Of a DNA stretch of 64,000 bases, positions 1-8,347 are shown one piece after another. Source of the DNA: Paenarthrobacter sp. GOM3 (GTDB lineage Bacteria; Actinomycetota; Actinomycetes; Actinomycetales; Micrococcaceae); assembly GCF_018215265.2 (NCBI RefSeq), contig NZ_CP136562.1:2604001-2668000 (forward strand). The letters run 5' to 3'. The position numbers and the translations under genes were made by a program. The stretch's first letter is position 1; each line of letters opens with the position of its first letter. Under the pieces are notes generated by a model. It was not told where the DNA came from. It saw nothing but the letters and a program-made list of their open reading frames with translations, and searched no databases.

Positions 1-450
1 GTCTGGGAAGACACCGACGGCGAAGTGGACATCTTTGTTGCGGGCGTAGGTACCGGCGGCACCATCACCGGCGTCGGCCAGGTGCTCAAGGAGCGCAAGC
101 CCGGCGTGCAGATCGTAGCTGTTGAGCCCAAGGACTCCGCGATCCTCAACGGCGGAGCACCTGGCCCCCACAAGATCCAGGGCATCGGCGCCAACTTCGT
201 GCCCGAAATCCTCGACACCAACGTCTACGACGAGGTCCTCGACGCCACGTTGGAAGATTCGGTCCGCGTAGCCCGCGAACTCGGTGCCCGTGAAGGCATC
301 CTGGGTGGCATCTCCTCGGGCGCCATCGTGTGGGGTGCCCTTGAGTTGGCCAAGCGTCCCGAGAACGCCGGCAAGCTCATCGTCGCCGTCGTCTGTGACT
401 TTGGAGAGCGTTACATCTCCACCGTCCTGTTCGACGACATCCGCGGCTAG
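1..450 (+). CDS. cysK: Cysteine synthase A, C-terminal part (cut by window start)
   Basis: O-acetylserine sulfhydrylase, a cytoplasmic PLP enzyme that makes cysteine from O-acetylserine and sulfide. The reading frame is open from base 1, so the N-terminal half with the PLP lysine lies outside the window. The visible part has the glycine-rich phosphate loop [12 protein letters not shown], then VAVEP, then GIGANFVP, and near the end GISSGA, all typical of CysK. It ends 41 bases before cysE, which makes its substrate, so the two form a cysteine operon. CysK rather than CysM is chosen from the GIGANFVP stretch and the cysE neighbour. Confidence 0.95.
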   Translation, partial: VWEDTDGEVDIFVAGVGTGGTITGVGQVLKERKPGVQIVAVEPKDSAILNGGAPGPHKIQGIGANFVPEILDTNVYDEVLDATLEDSVRVARELGAREGILGGISSGAIVWGALELAKRPENAGKLIVAVVCDFGERYISTVLFDDIRG

Positions 451-491
451 TACTTGGCCCGCACACCGTCATTTCCTGTAGAAAGGTCTTT

Positions 492-1076
492 GTGAGCTTC
501 TTCGCAAGGCTTAAGGAAGACCTCGACGCCGCCCGGTCACACGACCCGGCGGCTCGAGGCTCTTTTGAGAACTTTTTCGCCTACTCCGGCCTCCACGCCA
601 TCTGGGCGCATCGGGTAACGCACCGGCTGTGGCAAAACCCGGCACTCCGCTTCCCTGCCCGCCTGATTTCGCAGCTGGCCAGGTTCCTGACGGGTATCGA
701 GATCCATCCCGGCGCCACCATCGGCCGGAGGTTCTTCATCGATCACGGCATGGGAGTGGTCATTGGGGAGACGGCCGAAATCGGTGAGGACGTGATGATC
801 TATCACGGCGTGACCCTCGGCGGCCGCTCACTGGCCAAGGTCAAGCGGCACCCCACCATCGGCGACCGCGTCACCATCGGCGCCGGCGCCAAGGTCCTTG
901 GCCCCATCACCATCGGAGCGGGCAGCGCTGTGGGCGCCAACGCCGTAGTGGTGAAGGATGCTCCCCCGGAATCCATCATCACGGGGATCCCGGCCACATG
1001 GCGGCATCGGGATGCGCGGTCGGAGACCAAGCCTGCCGTGGATCCGGCCGAGTACTACATCGAGTACCGGATCTAG
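492..1076 (+). CDS. cysE: Serine O-acetyltransferase
   Basis: Transfers acetyl from acetyl-CoA to L-serine, the first step of cysteine synthesis. The 194 residues have an N-terminal helical part followed by left-handed beta-helix hexapeptide repeats (for example [35 protein letters not shown]). The catalytic His region is FIDHGMG and the loop is YHGVTLGG. The GTG start is preceded by GAAAGG about five bases upstream. The protein is of the short type found in actinobacteria and Gram-positives. It lies downstream of cysK in the same direction. Its stop overlaps the convergent dehydrogenase stop by four bases, so no terminator separates the two. Confidence 0.96.
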   Translation: MSFFARLKEDLDAARSHDPAARGSFENFFAYSGLHAIWAHRVTHRLWQNPALRFPARLISQLARFLTGIEIHPGATIGRRFFIDHGMGVVIGETAEIGEDVMIYHGVTLGGRSLAKVKRHPTIGDRVTIGAGAKVLGPITIGAGSAVGANAVVVKDAPPESIITGIPATWRHRDARSETKPAVDPAEYYIEYRI

Positions 1077-1915
1077 CCTCCTGCCAGTCTCCTGTAGAAA
1101 TTCAGGAAAACGGCGTCGAAGATCCTGTCCGGAAGAATTCTGCGCATCGCCAGGACGCTCCAGGCTCCCCTACCTACCGGGTAACGGGTCCTGGGGCGTT
1201 TTGCGTTGGCGGCCCGGACTATCGTGTTGGCGACCACCCGGGCAGGAGTTGAGAGGACGTGGCCGGCCCCGGAGGTGGAAGCCAACGCCGCAGCGACGAC
1301 ATGGGCTTGGTCTTTATACGGTCCCTCCCCCGAGTTGGCCAGCAGCCCAGTCCCTGCAATGGTTCCCCACTCGGAATCCGTTCCCGAGGGTTCGATGATG
1401 ACCACGTCCACGCCGTGGGGTTTTAGTTCCAAGCGCAGCGAATCGCTCATACCCTCCACTGCGAATTTGGTGCCGTGATACCAGGCGCCCAAGGGCTCGT
1501 AGATTTTTCCGCCGATGGACGTGACATTGATGATCCGGCCGGAACCGGCCCTGCGCATGCCGGGAATGACCAGCTGCGTCATTCGTGCCAGCCCCATGAC
1601 GTTGACCTCGAACTGGCGCCTGCCTTCATCGAGGGGAACTTCCTCCAGTGACCCGTAGGACCCGTAGCCGGCGTTGTTCACCAGCACATCAACCCTTCCA
1701 TGGGCCGTTTCCACCGCTGCCACTGCGGATGCCATGGACTGCTCCGACGTCACGTCCAAGGACAGGACAGAGATTCCATGCAGCTTGAGGGGCTCCATCT
1801 TGTCAACACGGCGAGCACCCGCGTAGACGGTAAAGCCGGAGTCCTTCAGGGCGATGGCGGTTTCGAAACCGATTCCCGTGGAGGCCCCTGTAACGAGTGC
1901 GATCCGCGCTGTCAT
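1073..1915 (-). CDS. Short-chain dehydrogenase/reductase (SDR)
   Basis: A 280-residue classical SDR oxidoreductase. It has the cofactor motif TGASTGIG near residue 10, the NNAGYG motif, a serine region (VTSIGG) and the catalytic Y-x3-K in [10 protein letters not shown]. The Arg after the first strand (GARRVDK) suggests an NADP preference. The C-terminal extension of about 90 residues after the core resembles SDRs acting on lipids or ketones, but the substrate cannot be read from sequence. It is convergent with cysE (4-base stop overlap) and lies downstream of gnd, from which a strong hairpin terminator separates it, so it is probably transcribed alone. Confidence 0.85.
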   Translation of the reverse strand: MTARIALVTGASTGIGFETAIALKDSGFTVYAGARRVDKMEPLKLHGISVLSLDVTSEQSMASAVAAVETAHGRVDVLVNNAGYGSYGSLEEVPLDEGRRQFEVNVMGLARMTQLVIPGMRRAGSGRIINVTSIGGKIYEPLGAWYHGTKFAVEGMSDSLRLELKPHGVDVVIIEPSGTDSEWGTIAGTGLLANSGEGPYKDQAHVVAAALASTSGAGHVLSTPARVVANTIVRAANAKRPRTRYPVGRGAWSVLAMRRILPDRIFDAVFLNFYRRLAGG

Positions 1916-1962
1916 GGCTTTAGTCCTTTGCTGGCGGCCAGCGCACCGGCACCCGGCACGGC

Positions 1963-2005
1963 AAAGGCCGGCTCCTCCCAGCCTAGTGGGAGGGAACCGG
2001 CCTTC
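1963..2005 (-). terminator. Rho-independent terminator of gnd
   Basis: Immediately after the gnd stop on the minus strand there is a long GC-rich hairpin. The arms AAGGCCGG and CCGGCCTT enclose a second stem, TCCTCCC/GGGAGGG-like, and a short TTT follows. It separates gnd from the SDR gene. Confidence 0.75.
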
Positions 2006-2017
2006 AGCGCGATGCTG

Positions 2018-3454
2018 CTAGTGGGTGTCGACAGCCGAGATCTCGGACTTGTCTTCGCCCCACAGGGTGTGGAAGGTACCTTCGGTGTCGACGCGACCGT
2101 AGGTGTGTGCGCCGAAGAGGTCGCGCTGGCCCTGGATCAGGGCAGCGGCGACGCGCTTGCGGCGCAGTCCGTCGTAGTAAGCCAGTGAGGAGGAGAACAC
2201 CGGCACGGGAATGCCCAGCTGCACGGCGGTGGCTACGACGCGGCGCCAGGCCGGCAGAGCCTCCGCGATGGCCTTGGTGAAGGCCGGTGCGAAGAGCAGG
2301 TTGGCGGGCTTCTCGTCGGCAGCATATGCCTTGGTGATGTCCTTAAGCAGTTCTGCACGGATGATGCAGCCCGCGCGCCACAGCGAAGCGATCTCGTCCA
2401 GTTTGAGATCCCAGCCGTATTCCTTGGCAGCGGAGGTCAGCATGTCCAGGCCCTGGGCGTAGGAGACCAGCTTGGAGGCGTAGAGCGCCTGGCGAACGTC
2501 CTCGACGAAAGTTTCGGGGATTTCCACGGAGGCTTCTTCGCCGGCGAGCAGCTCCTGGCCGAGCCTGCGCTGCTCGGCCTGCGAGGACAACGCACGGGCG
2601 AACACGGACTCTGCAATGCCGGAGACCGGTGAGCCGAGCTCGAGGGCGGAGATAACGGTCCAGCGTCCGGTGCCCTTCTGGCCTGCGGCGTCCACGACGA
2701 CGTCGACGAACGGCTTGCCGGTCTTGGCGTCAACGTGGCCCAGAACCTCGGCGGAGATCTCGATCAGGAAGGAGGACAGATCGCCCTTGTTCCATTCGGT
2801 GAAGATCTTTGCCTGCTCGGCAGGCTCAATGCCGGCACCCGAGCGGAGGAGGTCGAATGCTTCACCGATGACCTGCATGTCGGCGTATTCGATGCCGTTG
2901 TGGACCATCTTGACGAAGTGGCCCGCGCCGTCGGTGCCGATCCAAGCGCAGCAGGGTTCGCCGTCGACCTTGGCGGAAATCTTTTCCAGCAGCGGGCCGA
3001 GGGCGTCGTAGGACTCCTTGGATCCACCGGGCATGATGGAGGGGCCGTTCAACGCGCCCTCTTCGCCGCCGGAAACACCGACGCCAACGAAGTGAAGGTC
3101 CTTCTTCGCCAAGGCAGCTTCGCGGCGACGGGTGTCCTCACAGTGCGAGTTGCCGGCGTCGATGATGATGTCGCCGGCCTCAAGCAGCGGTTCGAGCTGC
3201 TCGATGACGTTATCAACAGGTGCGCCTGCCTTGACCATGATGAGGACGCGCCGGGGCTTTTCGAGGGAGTCGACGAGTTCCTGCAGCGTCTCGGTGCGAA
3301 TGAAGTCGCCTTCCGTGCCGTGCTTCTCCAGCAGGGCGTCGGTCTTTTCCACGGAGCGGTTGTGGAGCGCCACGGTGAAGCCGTTGCGTGCGAGGTTGCG
3401 GGCCAGGTTGGCGCCCATCACCGCAAGGCCGGTGACACCGATGTGTGCTGACAT
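2018..3454 (-). CDS. gnd: 6-phosphogluconate dehydrogenase, decarboxylating (NADP type)
   Basis: Oxidises 6-phosphogluconate to ribulose 5-phosphate and CO2 in the oxidative pentose phosphate pathway (cytoplasm). The 478 residues match the long homodimeric class. The N-terminal Rossmann motif is GLAVMGANLARN, followed by IIDAGNSHCEDT, the substrate motif GVSGGEEGALNGPS, the catalytic lysine/asparagine segment KMVHNGIEY, and a full C-terminal helical domain ending in HTYGRVDTEG. The ATG at 3454 has GGAG six bases upstream; an in-frame upstream ATG has no such site. It is divergent from a GntR regulator that may control it. The preceding pathway enzyme zwf is about 40 kb away. Confidence 0.97.
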   Translation of the reverse strand: MSAHIGVTGLAVMGANLARNLARNGFTVALHNRSVEKTDALLEKHGTEGDFIRTETLQELVDSLEKPRRVLIMVKAGAPVDNVIEQLEPLLEAGDIIIDAGNSHCEDTRRREAALAKKDLHFVGVGVSGGEEGALNGPSIMPGGSKESYDALGPLLEKISAKVDGEPCCAWIGTDGAGHFVKMVHNGIEYADMQVIGEAFDLLRSGAGIEPAEQAKIFTEWNKGDLSSFLIEISAEVLGHVDAKTGKPFVDVVVDAAGQKGTGRWTVISALELGSPVSGIAESVFARALSSQAEQRRLGQELLAGEEASVEIPETFVEDVRQALYASKLVSYAQGLDMLTSAAKEYGWDLKLDEIASLWRAGCIIRAELLKDITKAYAADEKPANLLFAPAFTKAIAEALPAWRRVVATAVQLGIPVPVFSSSLAYYDGLRRKRVAAALIQGQRDLFGAHTYGRVDTEGTFHTLWGEDKSEISAVDTH

Positions 3455-3694
3455 CAAAACTCCAATTCGTTCGTGTACAAACAGTCCTGCGGACACGCAG
3501 GAAGCAAAATCAAAACCAGGGGCTGTAATAAACCATACGTATTTTAGTCAGGGGCAGGAAAGCGGCGCCCACCAAGTGGAACGGTGCCGCGTCATAAACA
3601 GTCTATGATGCTGCCCGCCCGCGACAGCCTTCCACCGTGGGCTGCGCCGGCAAACCTGCGCACCCAGGGTCCCTGCGCCACTATGCTTACCTCT
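3455..3694. promoter_or_regulatory. Divergent gnd / gntR promoter region with ATACGTAT palindrome
   Basis: This 240-base region separates divergent gnd and gntR. A perfect 8-base palindrome ATACGTAT lies at 3535-3542 in an AT-rich patch, the kind of site FadR/GntR dimers bind. On the plus side, TATGCT at 3682-3687 sits seven bases before the chosen gntR ATG, a leaderless promoter arrangement. No open frame here looks coding. Operator assignment is inference. Confidence 0.4.
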
Positions 3695-4423
3695 ATGTCA
3701 ACCAGCCTCCACCACCGCGCCGTTGAGCATCTGGGGACCCGCATAGTCGGTGGCGCCCTTCCCACTGGCCATGTCATGTTGGCGGAGCACTTGGAAGACG
3801 AGCTCAAGGTTTCCCGTTCGGTGGTCCGCGAAGCCGTTCGGGTGCTTCAGTCGTTGGGACTGGTGGAGACCATCAAGCGCGTGGGAATTCGAGTCCTCCC
3901 GGCCCACCGTTGGAATCCCTTCGATCCCTTGGTTATTCGCTGGCGACTGGCCGGCGAAGGACGTGGAGCCCAGTTGCGTTCCCTGGCGGAGCTGCGTTCC
4001 GCCGTCGAGCCCGTGGCGGCTGAACTGGCCGCCGGCAACGCTCCGGAGGCGTTCCGCAAGGAATTGGTGGGCATCTCCCATGCCATGAAGGAAGCCGGCG
4101 ACGCCGGCGACATGGCTACGTTCCTGGACCTCGACATCCGTTTCCATGCCCTGGTGCTCTCCGGCTCGGGCAATGAGATGTTCGCGAACCTGATCGGCCA
4201 GGTCACCGAGACGCTGACCGGCAGGACGGTGCACGGCCTGATGCCGGAGCACCCCCAAAAGCAGGCCCTGCAGTGGCACATGGACGTTGCGCATGCCATC
4301 GAGGCAGGCGACGGTACTGTGGCGCGGGACGCAGCTGCTCGGATCATGCGGCAGACCATCGCGGAGTTGGCCCCCAGTTGGGACGACCAACCCCGTGTGT
4401 TTGTTCCTGTCGCCAAAAACTAG
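3695..4423 (+). CDS. GntR/FadR-family transcriptional regulator
   Basis: A 242-residue regulator. The N-terminal winged helix-turn-helix (residues about 5-70) contains the family signature RSVVREAVRVLQSLGLVE. An all-helical FCD-type effector domain follows (LRSAVEPVAAELAA..., then LDIRFHALVLSGSGNEM, with the conserved D and H that often bind a metal and a carboxylate ligand). It lies between gnd (divergent) and the convergent idn operon, so a gluconate or related sugar acid is the likely ligand, but this is inference. Start choice: ATG 3695 follows TATGCT by seven bases; ATG 3683 is an alternative four codons upstream. Confidence 0.85.
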   Translation: MSTSLHHRAVEHLGTRIVGGALPTGHVMLAEHLEDELKVSRSVVREAVRVLQSLGLVETIKRVGIRVLPAHRWNPFDPLVIRWRLAGEGRGAQLRSLAELRSAVEPVAAELAAGNAPEAFRKELVGISHAMKEAGDAGDMATFLDLDIRFHALVLSGSGNEMFANLIGQVTETLTGRTVHGLMPEHPQKQALQWHMDVAHAIEAGDGTVARDAAARIMRQTIAELAPSWDDQPRVFVPVAKN

Positions 4424-4433
4424 CTGGCGCAAG

Positions 4434-5483
4434 CTACCCGCGGAAGTTCAGCAGGACCTTGCCGGACACAGCCGGGTTCTTCGCCACGTCAAAGGCCTCC
4501 AAACCGTTGGCGACATCGAATTCGTGCGTGACCACAGGATCCACAAAGAGTGAACCGTCGGCGAGCGCTGCGATGACTTCCTCGATTTCGTCATTGAAGC
4601 GGAATGAGCCAAGCAATTCTAGTTCCCGGGTGATTGCCAGGGAGATGAACACTGGCTGCGGCCCCGACGGGAGCAGGCCCACCATGACCACCTTCCCCCC
4701 GCGGGTTGCTCCCTTGATGGCAGAGGCCAGGCCGTAATGGCTGCCCGAGGATTCAATGACGACGTCGGCCTCCACGGCCGCTATGGCGTCCGCTTCGTCG
4801 CCTTTGAGTACTGCGTCCGCACCCACTCTTTGCGCGATCTCCAGTGGCTTGTCGTGCATGTCGACGGCGACGATCCGGGCCGCGCCGGCCCGCTTCAGGA
4901 CCGCGACCGCGAGCGCGCCGATGGGGCCACTTCCGATGACGAGCGCAGTCTTTCCTCGGACGTCCCCCGCACGTGCCACAGCGTGCCATGCGACGCTGGC
5001 CGGTTCCACAAGGGCAGCCGTCCGGAGGTCCAGGTTCTCCGGCACGGGGCGCAGCATCCTTGATGGCAGGTTTGCGTAGCGGCTGAAGGCACCGTCGGTG
5101 TGCGGGTAGCGGGCGGCACTGCCCAGGTACGTGCATCCTGGGGACAGGTTGGGCCGGTCTTCGGGGTATCTGGCATCGCCGGGGGCGGGCGTTGCCGGGT
5201 GGACGGCCACGGGCGTTCCCACCCCGGGGCCGGTGCCATCCGCTGCCTGCTGGACCACGATGCCAACGATTTCGTGGCCCAGGACCATGGGCTCCTTGAG
5301 GATGGACTCCCCCGCTGCGCCGTGCAGCCAGTAGTGCAGGTCGGAGCCGCAGATGCCGCCGTAGGCGATTTCGACAATCGACTGGTCCTGCGCGGGTTCG
5401 GTCAGCGGAAGGTCTTCAATGCGGAGGTCGTCCTTACCGTGGGCGACCACGGCCGGAGCGGACCGGGGAAGTGTGATGCCCAT
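4434..5483 (-). CDS. idnD: L-idonate 5-dehydrogenase-like zinc-type alcohol dehydrogenase
   Basis: A 349-residue medium-chain dehydrogenase, predicted to oxidise L-idonate to 5-keto-D-gluconate. The catalytic zinc region GICGSDLHYW and GHEIVG are present, followed by the Rossmann motif GSGPIGALAV with an acidic residue after the next strand (VDMHD), which fits NAD use. Of the four structural-zinc cysteines usual in this superfamily only one (SPGC) remains. The stretch LGSAARYPHTDGAFSRY resembles E. coli IdnD. Its ATG overlaps the stop of the upstream SDR as TGATG, so the two are translationally coupled. Exact substrate is inferred from the neighbour. Confidence 0.78.
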   Translation of the reverse strand: MGITLPRSAPAVVAHGKDDLRIEDLPLTEPAQDQSIVEIAYGGICGSDLHYWLHGAAGESILKEPMVLGHEIVGIVVQQAADGTGPGVGTPVAVHPATPAPGDARYPEDRPNLSPGCTYLGSAARYPHTDGAFSRYANLPSRMLRPVPENLDLRTAALVEPASVAWHAVARAGDVRGKTALVIGSGPIGALAVAVLKRAGAARIVAVDMHDKPLEIAQRVGADAVLKGDEADAIAAVEADVVIESSGSHYGLASAIKGATRGGKVVMVGLLPSGPQPVFISLAITRELELLGSFRFNDEIEEVIAALADGSLFVDPVVTHEFDVANGLEAFDVAKNPAVSGKVLLNFRG

Positions 5484-6253
5484 CAGACCACCACCGTCAT
5501 TCCACCGTCGACGAAGATGGTCTGGCCGTTGACGAAGTTGGACGCCTGGGATGCCAGCCAGACGGTCGGCCCGGCAAGATCCGCGACGGTCCCCCACCTG
5601 TTGGCAGGTGTTCGGCCAAGGATCCAGGAGTTGAAGTCGGTGTCGTCCACCAGGTTCTGCGTCATCTCGGTGTGGATGTAGCCGGGTGCGATCCCGTTGA
5701 TCTGCAGGCCCGACGCTGCCCACTCGGCGGTCATGGCGCGGGTGAGGTTGCGCAGCCCGCCCTTGGCGGCGACGTAGGGGGCGATGGTTGGTCGGGCGAG
5801 GTCTGTCTGGACCGAACAGATGTTGATGATTTTGCCGTGCCCCCTGGGGATCATGTGCCTGGCGGCTTCACGGCCCACCAGGAACGCGCTGGTCAGGTCC
5901 GTGGTGATGACCCGGTTCCAGTCCTTGACGTCGAGGTCCAGCATGGGGACCCGGTGCTGGATCCCGGCGTTGTTCACCAGGATGTCGAGCGGCCCGACGT
6001 TCTGTTCTATCCATGCCACCCCTTCCGCAGCGGCCACCGCGTCGGTGACGTCGAAGGCCCGGCTGTGAACTGTACCCGCCGGGTAGTCAGCGGCCATTGC
6101 CTCCTGCGCGGCGTCAAGACGTTCAGGGCTGATGCCGTTGAGCACCACCGTGGCGCCTGCGTCGGCAAGGCCCCTGGCCAGGGCGTTGCCGATCCCCCGG
6201 CTTGAACCAGTAACCAGGGCAACCCGCCCGGTCAGATCGAAAAGTCCACTCAT
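5483..6253 (-). CDS. idnO: SDR-family gluconate 5-dehydrogenase
   Basis: A 256-residue classical SDR, predicted to interconvert 5-keto-gluconate and gluconate. It has GSSRGIGNALARGLA near the N-terminus, NNAGIQHR, an ICSVQ serine site, Y-x3-K in YVAAKGGLRNL, and a C-terminal IFVDGGM typical of gluconate 5-dehydrogenases. It is the middle gene of a three-gene minus-strand operon, coupled to idnD by TGATG and 35 bases after the beta-hydroxyacid dehydrogenase. An IdnO/IdnD pair side by side strongly suggests idonate or 5-ketogluconate catabolism. Feeding into 6-phosphogluconate would fit nearby gnd, but no gluconate kinase is seen in this window. Confidence 0.82.
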   Translation of the reverse strand: MSGLFDLTGRVALVTGSSRGIGNALARGLADAGATVVLNGISPERLDAAQEAMAADYPAGTVHSRAFDVTDAVAAAEGVAWIEQNVGPLDILVNNAGIQHRVPMLDLDVKDWNRVITTDLTSAFLVGREAARHMIPRGHGKIINICSVQTDLARPTIAPYVAAKGGLRNLTRAMTAEWAASGLQINGIAPGYIHTEMTQNLVDDTDFNSWILGRTPANRWGTVADLAGPTVWLASQASNFVNGQTIFVDGGMTVVV

Positions 6254-6288
6254 GGTTTGTTCTTCATTCCTTCTTCGGTTGCGCGGGC

Positions 6289-7200
6289 TCAGTTGCTGCT
6301 CGACGTCGCGGTTGGGGTCTGGCTCAGGTTGGCGATGGTTTGCCGGACGACGGCAAGGTCCTGGTCACCGAGTCCTTGGCGTTTTAGTTCGGCGTACAGC
6401 CCGATCGCGGCTGTGGCCAGGGGCACGGCGGAGCCGGCAGCTTCAGCACTGTCGATGACGAAGCCGAGGTCCTTGTGCATGAACTTGGCCGGTCCCGTCG
6501 GCGCGTAGTCCTTGGCAGCGAGTCTCGGACCAACGTTGTCCAGCACCCGGCTTGCGGCGAGCCCGCCGGAGAGGACCTCGAAGAGCGCCTCCACGTCCAT
6601 GCCGGAGCGTTCGGCGAGCTCGGCCGCCTCGGCGAGTGCCGCCGTCGTGGTCCCGACGATGAGTTGGTTGCAGGCTTTGGCAAGTGATCCTGACCCAAGT
6701 GGCCCCATGCGCCGCACGGTGGTTCCCATGGCCTCGAACAGCGGCTTGAGTGCCGCGAAGTGAGGTTCGTCGGCACCAACCATGATGGCCAGGGTTCCTT
6801 CCCGCGCACCTGCGGTTCCGCCACTGACCGGGGCGTCCACCACGATTGCGTTGCCGCTGCTCGCTTGGTGGACGGTTTGGCCGAACTGCTGGACCGCAGT
6901 TGGGGAGACGCTGCTCATGATGACGACGGCGGTGCCCGGCTTCGGCGGCGCGCCCCGCCAGGATTCGAGCAAAGCTTTAGCGGCTTCCTCGATATACGGC
7001 AGGTCCGGGAGCATGAAGATGATTGCCTCCTCATCGCGGAGGTCGGCCACCGTAGCCGCGCACTGGACCATCGGGAGGTCCTTGAAGGCCTTCGCGGAGC
7101 GGTTCCACCCGGAGACAACCCACCCGGCCTTGGCGATGTTGGCGGCCATGGGCGCACCCATGAGCCCCAGGCCAACAAAGCCCACATGTTTACCGGTCAT
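6289..7200 (-). CDS. Beta-hydroxyacid dehydrogenase (3-hydroxyisobutyrate / tartronate semialdehyde reductase family)
   Basis: A 303-residue NAD(P) enzyme of the 3-hydroxyisobutyrate dehydrogenase superfamily. The N-terminal GFVGLGLMGAPMA is the dinucleotide fold, VDAPVSGGTAGAREG is the substrate loop, and the catalytic lysine lies in SLAKACNQL (the usual KxxNN is KxxNQ here). It is the first gene of the idn operon, transcribed divergently from the 2-hydroxyacid dehydrogenase. Candidate substrates are 2-hydroxy-3-oxopropionate or a sugar-acid-derived beta-hydroxyacid. Sequence alone does not choose between them. Confidence 0.82.
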   Translation of the reverse strand: MTGKHVGFVGLGLMGAPMAANIAKAGWVVSGWNRSAKAFKDLPMVQCAATVADLRDEEAIIFMLPDLPYIEEAAKALLESWRGAPPKPGTAVVIMSSVSPTAVQQFGQTVHQASSGNAIVVDAPVSGGTAGAREGTLAIMVGADEPHFAALKPLFEAMGTTVRRMGPLGSGSLAKACNQLIVGTTTAALAEAAELAERSGMDVEALFEVLSGGLAASRVLDNVGPRLAAKDYAPTGPAKFMHKDLGFVIDSAEAAGSAVPLATAAIGLYAELKRQGLGDQDLAVVRQTIANLSQTPTATSSSN

Positions 7201-7242
7201 GCCTGTAACACCTCACTTCCTTGTGGTCATCTCAGCAAATTC

Positions 7243-7279
7243 TGTTCAATATCCTAGCCGCCATTCAGTATGATGAACA
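7243..7279. promoter_or_regulatory. TGTTCA ... TGAACA half-sites in divergent idn / hydroxyacid dehydrogenase promoter
   Basis: TGTTCA (7243-7248) and its inverse TGAACA (7274-7279) flank the promoter between two divergent genes. TATGAT at 7269-7274 is a good -10 hexamer seven bases before ATG 7282, so a leaderless transcript is likely. The same half-sites occur at the MFS and iclR promoters (see 11981-12005 and 12861-12878), suggesting one shared regulator. Confidence 0.45.
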
Positions 7280-7281
7280 CC

Positions 7282-8337
7282 ATGACGACTGATGAACTTA
7301 CCATCGCCATCGCTGTGCCGCTCGAAGCAGAGCACGTAGAGCTGATCCGCGCTGTTGATCCCGCCGTAACGGTTCTCTACGATCCTGAACTTCTGCCGCC
7401 TGAACGCTTCCCCGCCGACCATGCCGGCGACCCCAACTTCAAGCGGACGGCCGAGCAGGAAGAACGCTACTGGGCCATGCTGAACAGAGCACAGGTCCTC
7501 TACGGCTTCCCCAACGAAAGCCCCGCCGGACTGGCCAAGGTGGCCGAAAGCAATCCGCACCTTCAATGGATCCATGCCATGGCCGCCGGAGCGGGCGGAG
7601 CCGTCAAGGCCTCGGGCCTGGACACAGAAGCACTGCGCAAGTTCAAAGTGACCACCTCGGCCGGGGTCCATGCCCTGCCGCTGGCAGAGTTCTCGGCCTT
7701 CGGCATCCTCAACGGCTTCAAGCGGAGCGCCGAAATGGCCCGTGATCAGGCCTCCAGGATCTGGCCCGAGCTGCGGACGCCCACCAAACTCGTCAACGGT
7801 TCCACACTGGTCATTACTGGCCTGGGTGAGATCGGCATGGAAACGGCGCGCATAGCCCGTGCCCTTGGCATGAAGGTCAGCGGGACCAAGCGCAACGTCG
7901 AAGCCATCGAGGGCATCGAGGAGGTCACCACCAACGACGGCCTGGCCACCTTGGTTGCCGGTGCCGACGCAGTGGTGAACACCCTGCCCGGCACCCCTTA
8001 TACGGAGAAGCTGTTCAACCGCGGGATTTTCTCCGCCATGAAGCCCGGGGCTGTGTTCGTTAATGTGGGCCGTGGAACCGTCGTGGACGAGGAAGCCTTG
8101 CACGAGGCACTCGAAAACGGCCAGGTGTCGTACGCGTGCCTTGACGTCTTCGCCGTCGAGCCGCTCCCACAGGACAGCCCATTGTGGAACCACCCCAAGG
8201 TGCTCGTGTCACCGCACACCTCGGCCCTGAGCGAAGCCGAAAACCGCCTCATCACCGAACGTTTCTGCAGCAACCTGCGCACTTTCCTGGACGGCGGCGA
8301 ACTCCCCCACCTGGTTGACCCCGTCCACTTCTACTAA
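7282..8337 (+). CDS. D-isomer-specific 2-hydroxyacid dehydrogenase
   Basis: A 351-residue NAD(P)-dependent D-2-hydroxyacid dehydrogenase. It has the Rossmann motif GLGEIGMETARIA, the conserved VNVGRGTVVDE, the Glu region (LDVFAVEPLP) and the catalytic His in VLVSPHTSA. The family includes glyoxylate/hydroxypyruvate and 2-ketogluconate reductases. Given the divergent idn operon, a sugar-acid or hydroxypyruvate substrate is plausible. Start ATG 7282 is chosen because TATGAT sits seven bases upstream and no Shine-Dalgarno sequence is present; ATGs at 7270 and 7273 are alternatives. It ends ten bases before the convergent acyltransferase. Confidence 0.85.
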   Translation: MTTDELTIAIAVPLEAEHVELIRAVDPAVTVLYDPELLPPERFPADHAGDPNFKRTAEQEERYWAMLNRAQVLYGFPNESPAGLAKVAESNPHLQWIHAMAAGAGGAVKASGLDTEALRKFKVTTSAGVHALPLAEFSAFGILNGFKRSAEMARDQASRIWPELRTPTKLVNGSTLVITGLGEIGMETARIARALGMKVSGTKRNVEAIEGIEEVTTNDGLATLVAGADAVVNTLPGTPYTEKLFNRGIFSAMKPGAVFVNVGRGTVVDEEALHEALENGQVSYACLDVFAVEPLPQDSPLWNHPKVLVSPHTSALSEAENRLITERFCSNLRTFLDGGELPHLVDPVHFY

Positions 8338-8347
8338 GCGGGGCTTC

